From the NCBI RefSeq assembly GCF_033763495.1, contig NZ_JANRKL010000167.1, positions 5,146-69,145 of the forward strand: 64,000 nt of DNA. The letters are read 5' to 3'. Positions 50,970 to 58,333 of the stretch are shown here, piece by piece. The stretch comes from Haliscomenobacter sp033763495 (lineage in GTDB: Bacteria; Bacteroidota; Bacteroidia; Chitinophagales; Saprospiraceae). The notes under the pieces were generated by a model. The model did no database searches. It was not told where the DNA came from and was given only the letters and a program-made list of their open reading frames with translations. The position numbers and the translations under genes are program-made. Numbering within the stretch: position 1 is the first letter of the stretch; the number at the start of each line of letters is the position of its first letter.

Positions 50970-51665
50970 TCAAACGGTCAATGTCTTCAATAACAAATAG
51001 CCTTTTTGGACATCACCGCTGATGCCGTCGGCCATGTTCAGTGCGAGGCTGTCGCGGAAGATATTGTCCCTGTCGTTGCTGGTATCGGCCTTACCCAGGT
51101 ACTTTGGCGTGGCATACACCGTCGAGTTCACATCCTCCGGGAAGGCGATTTGACTCACCACCAGCGAGTTTTCATTTTTGTCCAACACTTCTACATGGAT
51201 ATGCGGCGCACGGCCTCGGTACCAACCAGGGTAGATGCTTTCGAAGCTTACTTTGCCGTCTTTGTCGGTGATCTGACGGCCCCGGCAAAAGTGTTCGTGG
51301 CGGTGATCCTCCGCCTGCATCCTCATACCACCGTACTCGGAGTAGGCACCGTGGGCGTCACAATGCCACACATCCACGAAAACACCGGGTAGTGGTTTGC
51401 AATTATTTTTTTGGGAAAGGACAGTGAGGGTCATGGTCATGGCCACGCCCGGCCTGTCCACTGCAATGTTGCGTTTAAGTAATGAACTTGAGTCGTGGTT
51501 GGGAAAAGGGCCGACCGTTTCTATGGGTGAAGGTTCGCAACCTGTGCCACTGGTGGTTAACTGTTTTGGCTCGTTTACATTTTCTGAAATGCTCAGGATA
51601 GCTGGCAGCCCGGCGGCAGTACCAAGGCCAAGAGCTGCTTTTTTTAGAAATTGCTTGCGATTCAT
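50970..51665 (-). CDS. Intradiol ring-cleavage dioxygenase family protein
   Basis: 231 residues, exported by a Tat-like or Sec leader (NRKQFLKKAALGLGTAAGLPAIL). The dioxygenase domain has the protocatechuate/catechol 1,2-dioxygenase pattern: GPFPNHDSSSLL, VDVWHCDAHGAYSEYGG (first iron tyrosine region), FESIYPGWYRGRAPHIHVEV (second tyrosine and the two histidines of the iron site). The enzyme class cleaves catechols between hydroxyls using non-haem Fe(III). Exported homologues in Bacteroidota are of unknown substrate. It is convergent with the SusCDE operon and stands alone, with no catechol pathway genes around it. Confidence 0.9.
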   Translation of the reverse strand: MNRKQFLKKAALGLGTAAGLPAILSISENVNEPKQLTTSGTGCEPSPIETVGPFPNHDSSSLLKRNIAVDRPGVAMTMTLTVLSQKNNCKPLPGVFVDVWHCDAHGAYSEYGGMRMQAEDHRHEHFCRGRQITDKDGKVSFESIYPGWYRGRAPHIHVEVLDKNENSLVVSQIAFPEDVNSTVYATPKYLGKADTSNDRDNIFRDSLALNMADGISGDVQKGYLLLKTLTV

Positions 51666-51968
51666 GGTGATGAGGGTTTTTGACTGGTGATGGGAAATAT
51701 TGATGAATCAGGATGACGGTGATTTTGGGAACAACTGAACGAATATGATGGTCTGCTTACAAGCTATTGAACACCATACATTTCTTCAAATATCAGGTTT
51801 TATTTTTGAAGGAGTGGGGGGGAAAGGGGGATTTTGTGAAAATAGATGGTTGGGCCGGCAAATGGGGTAATTTAGTACTCACATTACGCAGAGCAATTCA
51901 TCAACTTCTGAAGTAACTAAAGATGATCATCACTGATACATAATGCGATTTCAATTTAACCGTAGTTT

Positions 51969-52222
51969 TTTACCGCAGAGTTTCACCGAGTACACGCAGA
52001 GTTTCACGGAGTTTTTTAGTTTTAGGAGTTTGCCACCTGCGGCGGCTGGAGTTTGTGTGCTAGGAAAATCTTGCTTAAGATCAAGCCAAGAATGATAGGA
52101 CTTGATAAAAAGTAAAGACCCAAGCTTCAGCAAAGGCGACCTCCGTGTACTCTTCGCACCGCAGGTGCTCCTAAAAAAACTCCGTGAAACTCTGCGTGTA
52201 CTCGGTGAAACTCTGCGGTAAA
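51969..52222. repeat. 254-base inverted repeat with very long perfect arms
   Basis: The outer 47 bases or so are an exact inverted repeat: TTTACCGCAGAGTTTCACCG onward at 51969 and its complement ending at 52222. Pairing continues more loosely into CCTGCGG/CCGCAGG. The arms contain repeated units CGCAGAGTTTCACCGAG and CGCAGAGTTTCACGGAG. The loop of about 110 bases shows no ORF. The rest of the 51666-52351 gap is AT-rich with no recognised feature, except a half-terminator copy at 52296-52320 (ACGGGGTTCGGGAACC, T-run). Confidence 0.9.
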
Positions 52223-52351
52223 TAAAATGCGTAATGTGAGTTAGTAAGCAAACTAGGGCGAGCGCGTGAAGCCACCCCGATTCAGAAGCTAAACGAACGG
52301 GGTTCGGGAACCTCTTTTTTGTTGGGTGTGTTTTGTCAATTGAATTTTACG

Positions 52352-52663
52352 ATGATACCATTGAATGCACTGAAATTTTTAGCAAGGTTACTCAAGGAAA
52401 TAAGCCAGGGAAGGCTGGGTTCAATGCTACCCTCGGCTACGGAAATGACTACCCAAGCCGCGGCAGACTTGCTGGGCTGCTCAAGGCCTCATTTGGTCAA
52501 ATTGCTGGATTCTGGGGAGATTCCTTTTGTAAAAGTGGGTCGGCATCGTAGAATTAAATACGAGGATCTATTGGGGTACAAAAAGAAAATGAAAAAACTG
52601 CAAGAATCCCTTTTGACGGAGATGATGGAAGGGGATGAGGAGGCGGGGTTGTATGATTTATAG
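52352..52663 (+). CDS. Excisionase-type HTH DNA-binding protein (orphan PIN-antitoxin-like)
   Basis: 103 residues from the ATG at 52352. A MerR/excisionase-type winged HTH occupies about residues 30-80: MTTQAAADLLGCSRPHLVKL, then GEIPFVKVGRHRRIKYEDL. In Bacteroidota and cyanobacteria such proteins are usually antitoxins translated just ahead of a PIN-domain RNase toxin. Here the 177 bases downstream contain no PIN gene; the next gene is an AraC regulator. It is therefore an orphan, either a relic of a toxin-antitoxin pair or a free regulator. A start at 52319 is possible but the extra residues do not look conserved. Confidence 0.8.
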   Translation: MIPLNALKFLARLLKEISQGRLGSMLPSATEMTTQAAADLLGCSRPHLVKLLDSGEIPFVKVGRHRRIKYEDLLGYKKKMKKLQESLLTEMMEGDEEAGLYDL

Positions 52664-52840
52664 ATTTAGTTTCGTGCTCATTTGGAAAATTAGAGCTATG
52701 TGTATATTTTGTGGGTAAGGTTGTGTTACGGTGTGCAACCTAAAAATAAAATGTGCCGACTAAGCAGAAATCCACGCACCTTGGGGCGACTAAGTGAAAG
52801 GTGAAGTGCGGTAGTACCAACGACGTTAGCGGCAACAAAA

Positions 52841-53695
52841 ATGGAAAAACTACATTTCGAACGCAATAAGTACGGCAAGGAACTCCTCATGGATGCCTGC
52901 AACGAAACCGAACTGGACATCGTGGCGGAAATTATGGTGCTTAATTTTTATACGCTCATTCTTTTAGAAAAAGGCAGCGGAACTTATTTTTTGAATACGG
53001 AAGAAATCCCATTCCATGACCAAATGGTGCTTTTTGTCAAGCCTGGACAAATCAATAAAGTAGACAAAGCCGTTTTTGAAAAGTGCCACCTGCTGTTTTT
53101 TGAGAGCGATTTTTTGGACGAGTTTTTCAATGATAAGGATTTTATATTCAGGTTCGGATTTTTCCACAGTAACCATAGCCCTCCCTACCTACCTATTGAA
53201 AATGCACAAGAATTCACCCATTTGAACAATATTGCCCGTGAAATTTGGACAGAAATCAAGAACCTCTCACAGGATAGCCACCACATACTTCGTTCCCAGA
53301 TTTATTACCTGCTTGTGAAATTACACAGGGCATACAGCCAGCACTACGGTCAATCGAGGGACACCATGAAAGACCCCATAGTGCTCAAATTCTCCCGCCT
53401 TTTGGACAGGGAGGTGCGCAATAATCGTTCTGTGGAGCAGTTTGCCGAGCTGCTCGGCATCAGTCGGGTGCATTTGAACAACCTCTGTCAGCGGCATTTT
53501 TCAAAAACCGCCCACCAAATCATACGAGAGCGCACCCTTGCCGAAATCAAAAAGGAAATCCGCTACACCGCCAAAGACTTTTCCGAAATCGCCTACGAGT
53601 TCAATTTTTCAGCACCTCCGCATTTCGCCCGCTTTTTCAAGCAGATGACGGGGGAGTCGCCATTGACCTTCCGGGAGCAGTTATCAAAATGGTAA
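52841..53695 (+). CDS. AraC-family transcriptional regulator
   Basis: 284 residues: an N-terminal cupin-like sensing domain (about 1-165, GSGTYFLNTEEIPFHDQMVLFVKPGQINK) and a C-terminal AraC double HTH (about 185-282: VEQFAELLGISRVHLNNLCQRHFSKTAHQII, EIAYEFNFSAPPHFARFFKQMTGESPLTFREQ). It heads a co-directional run of five genes (85 bases before the MBL gene) and is the probable regulator of that run. The inducer is unknown. A 177-base gap upstream (52664-52840) shows only short GCCGACTAAG-like repeats. Confidence 0.9.
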   Translation: MEKLHFERNKYGKELLMDACNETELDIVAEIMVLNFYTLILLEKGSGTYFLNTEEIPFHDQMVLFVKPGQINKVDKAVFEKCHLLFFESDFLDEFFNDKDFIFRFGFFHSNHSPPYLPIENAQEFTHLNNIAREIWTEIKNLSQDSHHILRSQIYYLLVKLHRAYSQHYGQSRDTMKDPIVLKFSRLLDREVRNNRSVEQFAELLGISRVHLNNLCQRHFSKTAHQIIRERTLAEIKKEIRYTAKDFSEIAYEFNFSAPPHFARFFKQMTGESPLTFREQLSKW

Positions 53696-53780
53696 GATAT
53701 TTTTCAAACGGGTAAAATTTCCGCCCCTACTAGCCGCCACCTTTGCAGCATTAATTTTTCATCAAGAAAATGCTGCAATA

Positions 53781-54608
53781 ATGGACAAATACAACTCGAC
53801 TACTTTAGTCATTAAGGATTTTCAAGGTGTGAAAATCCACAGTTTCATTTCGCCCTACCCGTATGCCGCCAATGCCACACATGTTATCGAAACGGCGCAC
53901 GAATTGGTGGTGGTGGACACGCAGTTCCTTAACCCGATGGCGCAGGGGTTTCGGGCTTATGTGGACAGCCTCGGCAAGCCCGTTAATCGGATTTTTATCT
54001 CGCATGGTCACCCCGATCACTATTTCGGGCTGGCATCGGCGTTTTCAGATTGTAATGCCTATTCACTGGCTGGTGTGAACCAAATCATCGCGGAATGGGG
54101 CCCGCAGATGATTAAAAATCAGAAACCCACTTTTGGCGATTTGATACCCGATGCCATGTTGGTGCCACAACACAGCGTTGCGCCAGATACCTCCGAGGTC
54201 ATTGATGGTTTGACCTACGCGTACGAAGTAGTGGAAGGCGCCGAATCTGAGGCTCAACTCCTTATCAAGTTGCCCGAACTGGGCACCGTCATCGCCCAGG
54301 ATTTGGTGTACAGCGGTGTGCACATCTGGCTGGGCATGGGCTGGTTTGAAAAATGGGCTACCGAACTCCAACGGCTCGCCGATACAGAAGGCTATGACTA
54401 TATCCTTGCCGGACATGGCTTGCCCTGCACCAAGGACGAAATCCACAACAATATCCGCTACATCCAAACTGCACAACGGCTTTTTGAGGATGGTTTGGGA
54501 AAGGACGCTTTTAAAGCCCGATTGCTCGAAGCCTACCCGCACCGGGAATCGCCTATGATGTTCGACCTCTACCTTGGCTTCCTATTCGGAGAAATGGGTA
54601 GCCATTAA
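53781..54608 (+). CDS. MBL-fold metallo-hydrolase
   Basis: 275 residues of the metallo-beta-lactamase superfamily. The metal motif HxHxDH reads SHGHPDHYFG (about residues 74-83); the remaining ligands are likely the aspartate in TVIAQDLVY and the histidine in LAGHGLPC. There is no signal peptide, so it acts in the cytoplasm. The family hydrolyses lactones, thioesters, phosphodiesters and others; the substrate here cannot be fixed. It lies 24 bases before a lipoprotein gene and is probably co-transcribed with the three downstream genes. Two paralogous lipoproteins and a SnoaL-like protein in the same run suggest a small-molecule modification or detoxification route. Confidence 0.87.
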   Translation: MDKYNSTTLVIKDFQGVKIHSFISPYPYAANATHVIETAHELVVVDTQFLNPMAQGFRAYVDSLGKPVNRIFISHGHPDHYFGLASAFSDCNAYSLAGVNQIIAEWGPQMIKNQKPTFGDLIPDAMLVPQHSVAPDTSEVIDGLTYAYEVVEGAESEAQLLIKLPELGTVIAQDLVYSGVHIWLGMGWFEKWATELQRLADTEGYDYILAGHGLPCTKDEIHNNIRYIQTAQRLFEDGLGKDAFKARLLEAYPHRESPMMFDLYLGFLFGEMGSH

Positions 54609-54632
54609 TTAAACTTTAAACAAATTCAGACA

Positions 54633-55355
54633 ATGAGATACTTCGTTTTTATCCCATTCATCAGCATTTTAGCCAGTTGTTCCCCCGTTAAAAAAGGGCT
54701 TTTAAACGACCCTCAATCTCCCGTTTTTGAAATTGCTGTGCGCAAGGTCAAAGATGGCATGAAGGAGGATTTTACCGCCCGCAGAGCCAACTTCATCACC
54801 GCCCTCAAAGCTCAGGACGGGGTGAGCAACGACCGGGAATTCCAGTCTTTTTATGCCCTGCCCGAACCTGACAAGCAAGAAGTGTTCATCGGCATGACGC
54901 AGTACGCCACCGGCCAAACCGTAGGTAAGGTGCAGGGCAAAGTGCTGGGCAAGTTCATGAAATTCGCCAAAACAATGGATTTGAAAGCCTACGTCTTTGT
55001 GCAGCCGATAGAGGGCGGTACATTCGATTTGGGCGAACTCGCCGCCAAACCCGGACAGGTGCTGGAGCTTGCGGTGCGCCGTGTAAAACCCGGGCAGGAA
55101 GCCAATTTCCAATCCTCCCGCAAGGCATTTGTCAACTGGCTCAACGGGCAGGCTGGCGTAGCAGGCAGTTGGGAATTTAAAGTGGTGGGAGGCAAAGACG
55201 TGGAAGGGCTTACGGTAGGTATGTCGGTTTATGAAAGCCAGGAAGCCTTCCAGGCCATTGCGGGCAAGGTGCAGTCGCTGCCCGAAGCAGGTACTTATTT
55301 CTCCACCTTCGAGCCTGTTGCGTTGCAATATGCAGTTTCTGCCAACAACCAATAA
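54633..55355 (+). CDS. Lipoprotein with two ABM-like ferredoxin-fold domains (paralogue 1)
   Basis: 240 residues with a lipobox LASC at residue 16. Two similar domains follow, about 28-105 (FEIAVRKVKDGMKEDFTARRANFITAL, IGMTQYATGQTVGKV) and about 140-230 (LELAVRRVKPGQEANFQSSRKAFVNWL, VGMSVYESQEAFQAIAGKV). Each resembles the antibiotic-biosynthesis-monooxygenase (ABM)/dimeric alpha-beta barrel pattern of cofactor-free monooxygenases and haem-degrading enzymes. A tandem ABM in a lipoprotein is unusual. It lies five bases before the SnoaL-like gene and has a paralogue at 55806. Function is inferred as envelope-located binding or oxidation of an aromatic or haem-like compound; not proven. Confidence 0.75.
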   Translation: MRYFVFIPFISILASCSPVKKGLLNDPQSPVFEIAVRKVKDGMKEDFTARRANFITALKAQDGVSNDREFQSFYALPEPDKQEVFIGMTQYATGQTVGKVQGKVLGKFMKFAKTMDLKAYVFVQPIEGGTFDLGELAAKPGQVLELAVRRVKPGQEANFQSSRKAFVNWLNGQAGVAGSWEFKVVGGKDVEGLTVGMSVYESQEAFQAIAGKVQSLPEAGTYFSTFEPVALQYAVSANNQ

Positions 55356-55360
55356 ATAGG

Positions 55361-55777
55361 ATGACAGAAAAGCACAAAGAAATTGCCCGCTTTATTTCGC
55401 AAAAAGTGGTCAATGAAAAAGATTACACACCCATTGACGAATACCTGACCGACGATTATGTCTATCACGGTTTGGGGGGCATGACAGCGCATACGCCGCA
55501 GGGCTTTAAAGTAGCCATCGCAGGATTTCACGCAGCCATCCCTGATTTGAAATCGGAAATATTGGACATGGTTGCCGAAGGCGACCGTTTGGTACTTCGC
55601 TTTCACTTTACGGGCACCCATCAGGGCGAGTTTCTGGGCTTTCCGGCGAGCGGTGCCCGGCTGCATTTCGAAGGCATGATTATGTGCCGTTTTGTGGATG
55701 GCAAAGTGGCGGAAGACTGGGATTATTTTGATTTCCCAACTGTCGTGGCACAGATTCAATCACAATTAAAATCATGA
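55361..55777 (+). CDS. SnoaL-like ester cyclase / NTF2-fold protein
   Basis: 138 residues, cytoplasmic, of the SnoaL-like polyketide-cyclase/ester-cyclase family (NTF2 cone fold). Family features: the N-terminal helix KEIARFISQKVVNEKD, DEYLTDDYVYHG, GFKVAIAGFHAAIPDLKSEI, and RFHFTGTHQGEFLGFPASGARLHFEGM followed by VAEDWDYFD. Relatives catalyse cyclisation or hydrolysis of small molecules or simply bind them. It lies between the two ABM-like lipoprotein genes (5 and 28 bases away) in the AraC-led run. Confidence 0.82.
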   Translation: MTEKHKEIARFISQKVVNEKDYTPIDEYLTDDYVYHGLGGMTAHTPQGFKVAIAGFHAAIPDLKSEILDMVAEGDRLVLRFHFTGTHQGEFLGFPASGARLHFEGMIMCRFVDGKVAEDWDYFDFPTVVAQIQSQLKS

Positions 55778-55805
55778 CTTTTTCAACGAAAAAATCAATT
55801 TCCCA

Positions 55806-56549
55806 ATGAAGAATTTTGCATTAATGCTATTGGCGTTTTTTAGTCTTTCCATCCTGGGTTGCGACAAAGACGAAAACACGCCCACCGACAAAACCGACGA
55901 TGTGGTGGAAATCGCTATCCGTCAAGTAAAAGCTGGGAAACTTACTACTTTCGAGCAAGCCCGTACTAATTTCATCAACTTACTTACCAAACAGGAAGGT
56001 GCCTCGAACGACCGGGAATATGCCTCCTTTTTCCACTTCAACCCGGCACAGGACCCTACCCGCCCGGTCTATATCGGCATGACCCAATATGAAGACCTCG
56101 CCACCTTTCATAAAGTCGGCAACGACATTGGCACTTCAGCAGAAGCGGGGGCATTTTTCAGTACCTTCGATGCCTTGGTATTCACTGCCATGAAACCCAA
56201 GGTGGCAGGCACGGCAGTGGATTTGAGCCAGGTGGCCAAGTCGGGGCAAATCTTGGAAGTAGCGGTGCGCAATCTTTCCCTATACCCCAATTTCAACCGA
56301 GCAGATTATGAAGCCAAATTGGGCGCATTCTTGGCGGTGCTGGCGCAACAAACGGGCCGCATAGCTGAATATCAGTGGGTGTCTGCTCTCGATCCCAACA
56401 TCGTAGTAGGCATGACGGTGTATCAAAGCCAGCAGGCATTTTTCAACATCGCTGGCAATCCTGGCTTTTCCAGTCATCCCGACGTAGCGGCGTTTTTTGC
56501 TGCCTATCCGCCGAATATGGGTGGCGAGGTAAGCACAGTGGTGAAATAA
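55806..56549 (+). CDS. Lipoprotein with two ABM-like domains (paralogue 2)
   Basis: 247 residues with a lipobox ILGC at residue 19. It is clearly homologous to the product of 54633-55355: VVEIAIRQVKAGKLTTFEQARTNFINLLTKQEGASNDREY corresponds to the first domain there, and GQILEVAVRNLSLYPNFNRADYEAKLGAF and VGMTVYQSQQAFFNIAGN to the second. The two genes arose by duplication and flank the SnoaL gene. The second domain ends with a TerF-like DVAAFFAAYPPNMGG tail. It is the last gene of the run; a terminator follows at 56568. Confidence 0.75.
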   Translation: MKNFALMLLAFFSLSILGCDKDENTPTDKTDDVVEIAIRQVKAGKLTTFEQARTNFINLLTKQEGASNDREYASFFHFNPAQDPTRPVYIGMTQYEDLATFHKVGNDIGTSAEAGAFFSTFDALVFTAMKPKVAGTAVDLSQVAKSGQILEVAVRNLSLYPNFNRADYEAKLGAFLAVLAQQTGRIAEYQWVSALDPNIVVGMTVYQSQQAFFNIAGNPGFSSHPDVAAFFAAYPPNMGGEVSTVVK

Positions 56550-56567
56550 ATGGGTTTCTTTTACAAA

Positions 56568-56606
56568 AAAATCGGGCAGTTGAATATCTGACCCGATTTT
56601 TTTTAT
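56568..56606 (+). terminator. Rho-independent terminator of the AraC-MBL-ABM cluster
   Basis: AATCGGG at 56570-56576 pairs with CCCGATT at 56592-56598, followed by TTTTTTT. It lies 19 bases after the last lipoprotein stop. Confidence 0.7.
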
Positions 56607-56957
56607 TTCGCTGCCTAATAAAGCATGGTCAAACATGGCGGCTTTAGCCCAACCCGCAAAGCCAACGCTTGCCGCCACGGCACCCATGAAACCGCTGCTG
56701 TGCTCCCTCCACCAGAATAAACCTCTCCAAGAAATAACCAAACTCCCCCAAAAGTGTTTCTCTTGCAATAGAAATCAAACAATAAATCAGGTATGATAAT
56801 AGCCAATCCTGTCAACAGCTTTTCATTTTCCATCCCCTAAAAAGCAAACAACTTATCCATCGGAACCTAATTGTCCACATCCTCCAGATAATATTTGTTT
56901 TTGAAGGCGAATTAAGTCGTCAGAAGGGTAGTAGTAAAGCTCCAAAATCTGCTTAAT

Positions 56958-57047
56958 TTGAAGAAATCGCCCTTGTTTGACCCCATTTCTTCAAAAATAG
57001 AAATGGATAATTGAAGAAATGTGCCCAAAAAAGCCCGATTTCTTCAA
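56958..57047. promoter_or_regulatory. Array of four alternating TTGAAGAAAT decamers, 26-27 bases apart
   Basis: TTGAAGAAAT occurs at 56958-56967 and 57011-57020 (plus) and its complement ATTTCTTCAA at 56985-56994 and 57038-57047. The start-to-start spacing is 27, 26 and 27. The array lies 100-190 bases upstream of the DUF5009 gene, in a 597-base gap (56550-57146) that otherwise shows a terminator and a short minus-strand coding-like remnant at about 56853-56990 (QIKQILELYYYPSDDLIRLQ, stop at 56853). Confidence 0.55.
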
Positions 57048-57146
57048 AAAAGCCCCCCTCCAAATTCTTCCATTATTTTGAGCCCCTTCTTTATCACCAC
57101 TCAAATATTCCGTTTAACTTCACCCTACCAAAAAACGCACTGGTTT

Positions 57147-58259
57147 ATGACGACGACAACACCTACCACCCAGCGGCTCTACTCCCTGGACGCCCTACGC
57201 GGCTTTGATATGTTCTGGATCATGGGGGCTGAAGCCATTTTTCACAGCATGGCCGAGGCTAGCCCCACCCCCTTTTGGGAGGCCATTGCTGGGCAATTGA
57301 CCCACCCGGACTGGCATGGATACACCCTTTACGACAATATTTTCCCACTCTTTTTATTCCTGGCTGGGGTAGCGACCCCTTACTCGGTGGGGCGGGATCT
57401 GGAAAAGGGAACCCCTCGACAGCAGTTGTTGCTGCGCGTGATTCGGCGGGGGCTGCTGCTGGTGTTGCTGGGTGTGATTTACAACAATGGACTGGTGTTG
57501 AAGCCCCTCGCAGAGATTCGTTTCCCCAGCGTATTGGGGCGGATAGGTTTGGCCTACATGTTTGCCAACATCATTTACCTCTACACCAAACAAATGGGGC
57601 AAATCATCTGGTTTGTGGCTTTGCTGATCGGGTATTGGCTGCTACTGGCCCTGAATGCTGCTCCCGGCTTCCCCATGGGGGATATGACCATGGAAGGTAA
57701 TTTTGCCTCGTATATCGATCGCCTGATCGTGCCCGGGCATTTGTACAAAGACATTCACGACCCAGAAGGATTGGTGAGTTGTATTCCGGCCATTGGTACA
57801 GCCCTATTGGGCATTTATTGCGGCAATCTGTTGAAGCATGGCACCATGAGTGGTTCGCGCAAAGCATTGCAAATGTTGATCATGGGGGTGGTATCCTTGA
57901 TTTTGGCACAGGCCTGGAACCTGGTTTTTCCCATCAATAAAAACCTCTGGACGAGCTCCTTTGTGCTGCAAGCGGGAGGGGTGAGCTTATTGCTTTTGTC
58001 CTTGTTTTATTATGTGATCGATGTGCTGGGTTATCGCCGCTGGGCCTTCTTTTTTGCCATCATTGGGATGAACTCCATTTTGATTTATATGTCGGATGGC
58101 TTTATCGACTGGACTTTCACGGCGCAGGCTTTGTTTACGTGGCTGATGCAGTTGTTTAGTGAGCCTTACGCCGCGGTCGTATTGGCAACGATGGTGCTTT
58201 TGGTCAAATGGGGCTTTTTGTACTTTATGTATTTGAAGAAGGTGTTTTTGAGGGTTTAG
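57147..58259 (+). CDS. DUF5009 / heparan-alpha-glucosaminide N-acetyltransferase-like membrane protein
   Basis: 370 residues from the preferred start at 57147 (MTTTTPTTQRLYSLDALRGFD); an in-frame ATG at 57021 gives a doubtful extension that would run over the repeated decamers. Ten or so membrane helices follow. The family signature is SLDALRGFDMFWIM near the N-terminus, with the conserved DNIFPLFLFLAGVATPYS and RIGLAYM blocks and a late MNSILIYMSD. Relatives transfer acetyl groups from acetyl-CoA across a membrane to sugars, as in NagX-type and human HGSNAT proteins; the bacterial substrate is not established here. It is followed by a terminator shared with convergent metK. Confidence 0.83.
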   Translation: MTTTTPTTQRLYSLDALRGFDMFWIMGAEAIFHSMAEASPTPFWEAIAGQLTHPDWHGYTLYDNIFPLFLFLAGVATPYSVGRDLEKGTPRQQLLLRVIRRGLLLVLLGVIYNNGLVLKPLAEIRFPSVLGRIGLAYMFANIIYLYTKQMGQIIWFVALLIGYWLLLALNAAPGFPMGDMTMEGNFASYIDRLIVPGHLYKDIHDPEGLVSCIPAIGTALLGIYCGNLLKHGTMSGSRKALQMLIMGVVSLILAQAWNLVFPINKNLWTSSFVLQAGGVSLLLLSLFYYVIDVLGYRRWAFFFAIIGMNSILIYMSDGFIDWTFTAQALFTWLMQLFSEPYAAVVLATMVLLVKWGFLYFMYLKKVFLRV

Positions 58260-58275
58260 CGCACAATTTTGAATA

Positions 58276-58317
58276 AAAAAAAAGCGACTGTCTCTTGCGA
58301 AACAGCCGCTTTTTTTA
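58276..58317. terminator. Bidirectional terminator between DUF5009 gene and metK
   Basis: AAAAAAAAAGCGACTGT - loop CTCTTGCGAA - ACAGCCGCTTTTTTT: a 9-base stem with one mismatch and A/T tracts on both sides. Confidence 0.85.
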
Positions 58318-58333
58318 TCGAATAATGGAAAGT

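Noticed and set aside
56615..56833. A 72-codon minus-strand frame (MENEKLLTGLAIIIPDLLFDF...)
   Set aside because: Some hydrophobic character, but no family resemblance, and it sits in a gap with repeats and a terminator.
56958..57047. Regularly spaced repeats considered as a CRISPR array
   Set aside because: The units are only 10 bases, alternate in orientation, and there are no cas genes; spacing fits a regulator array or hairpins better.
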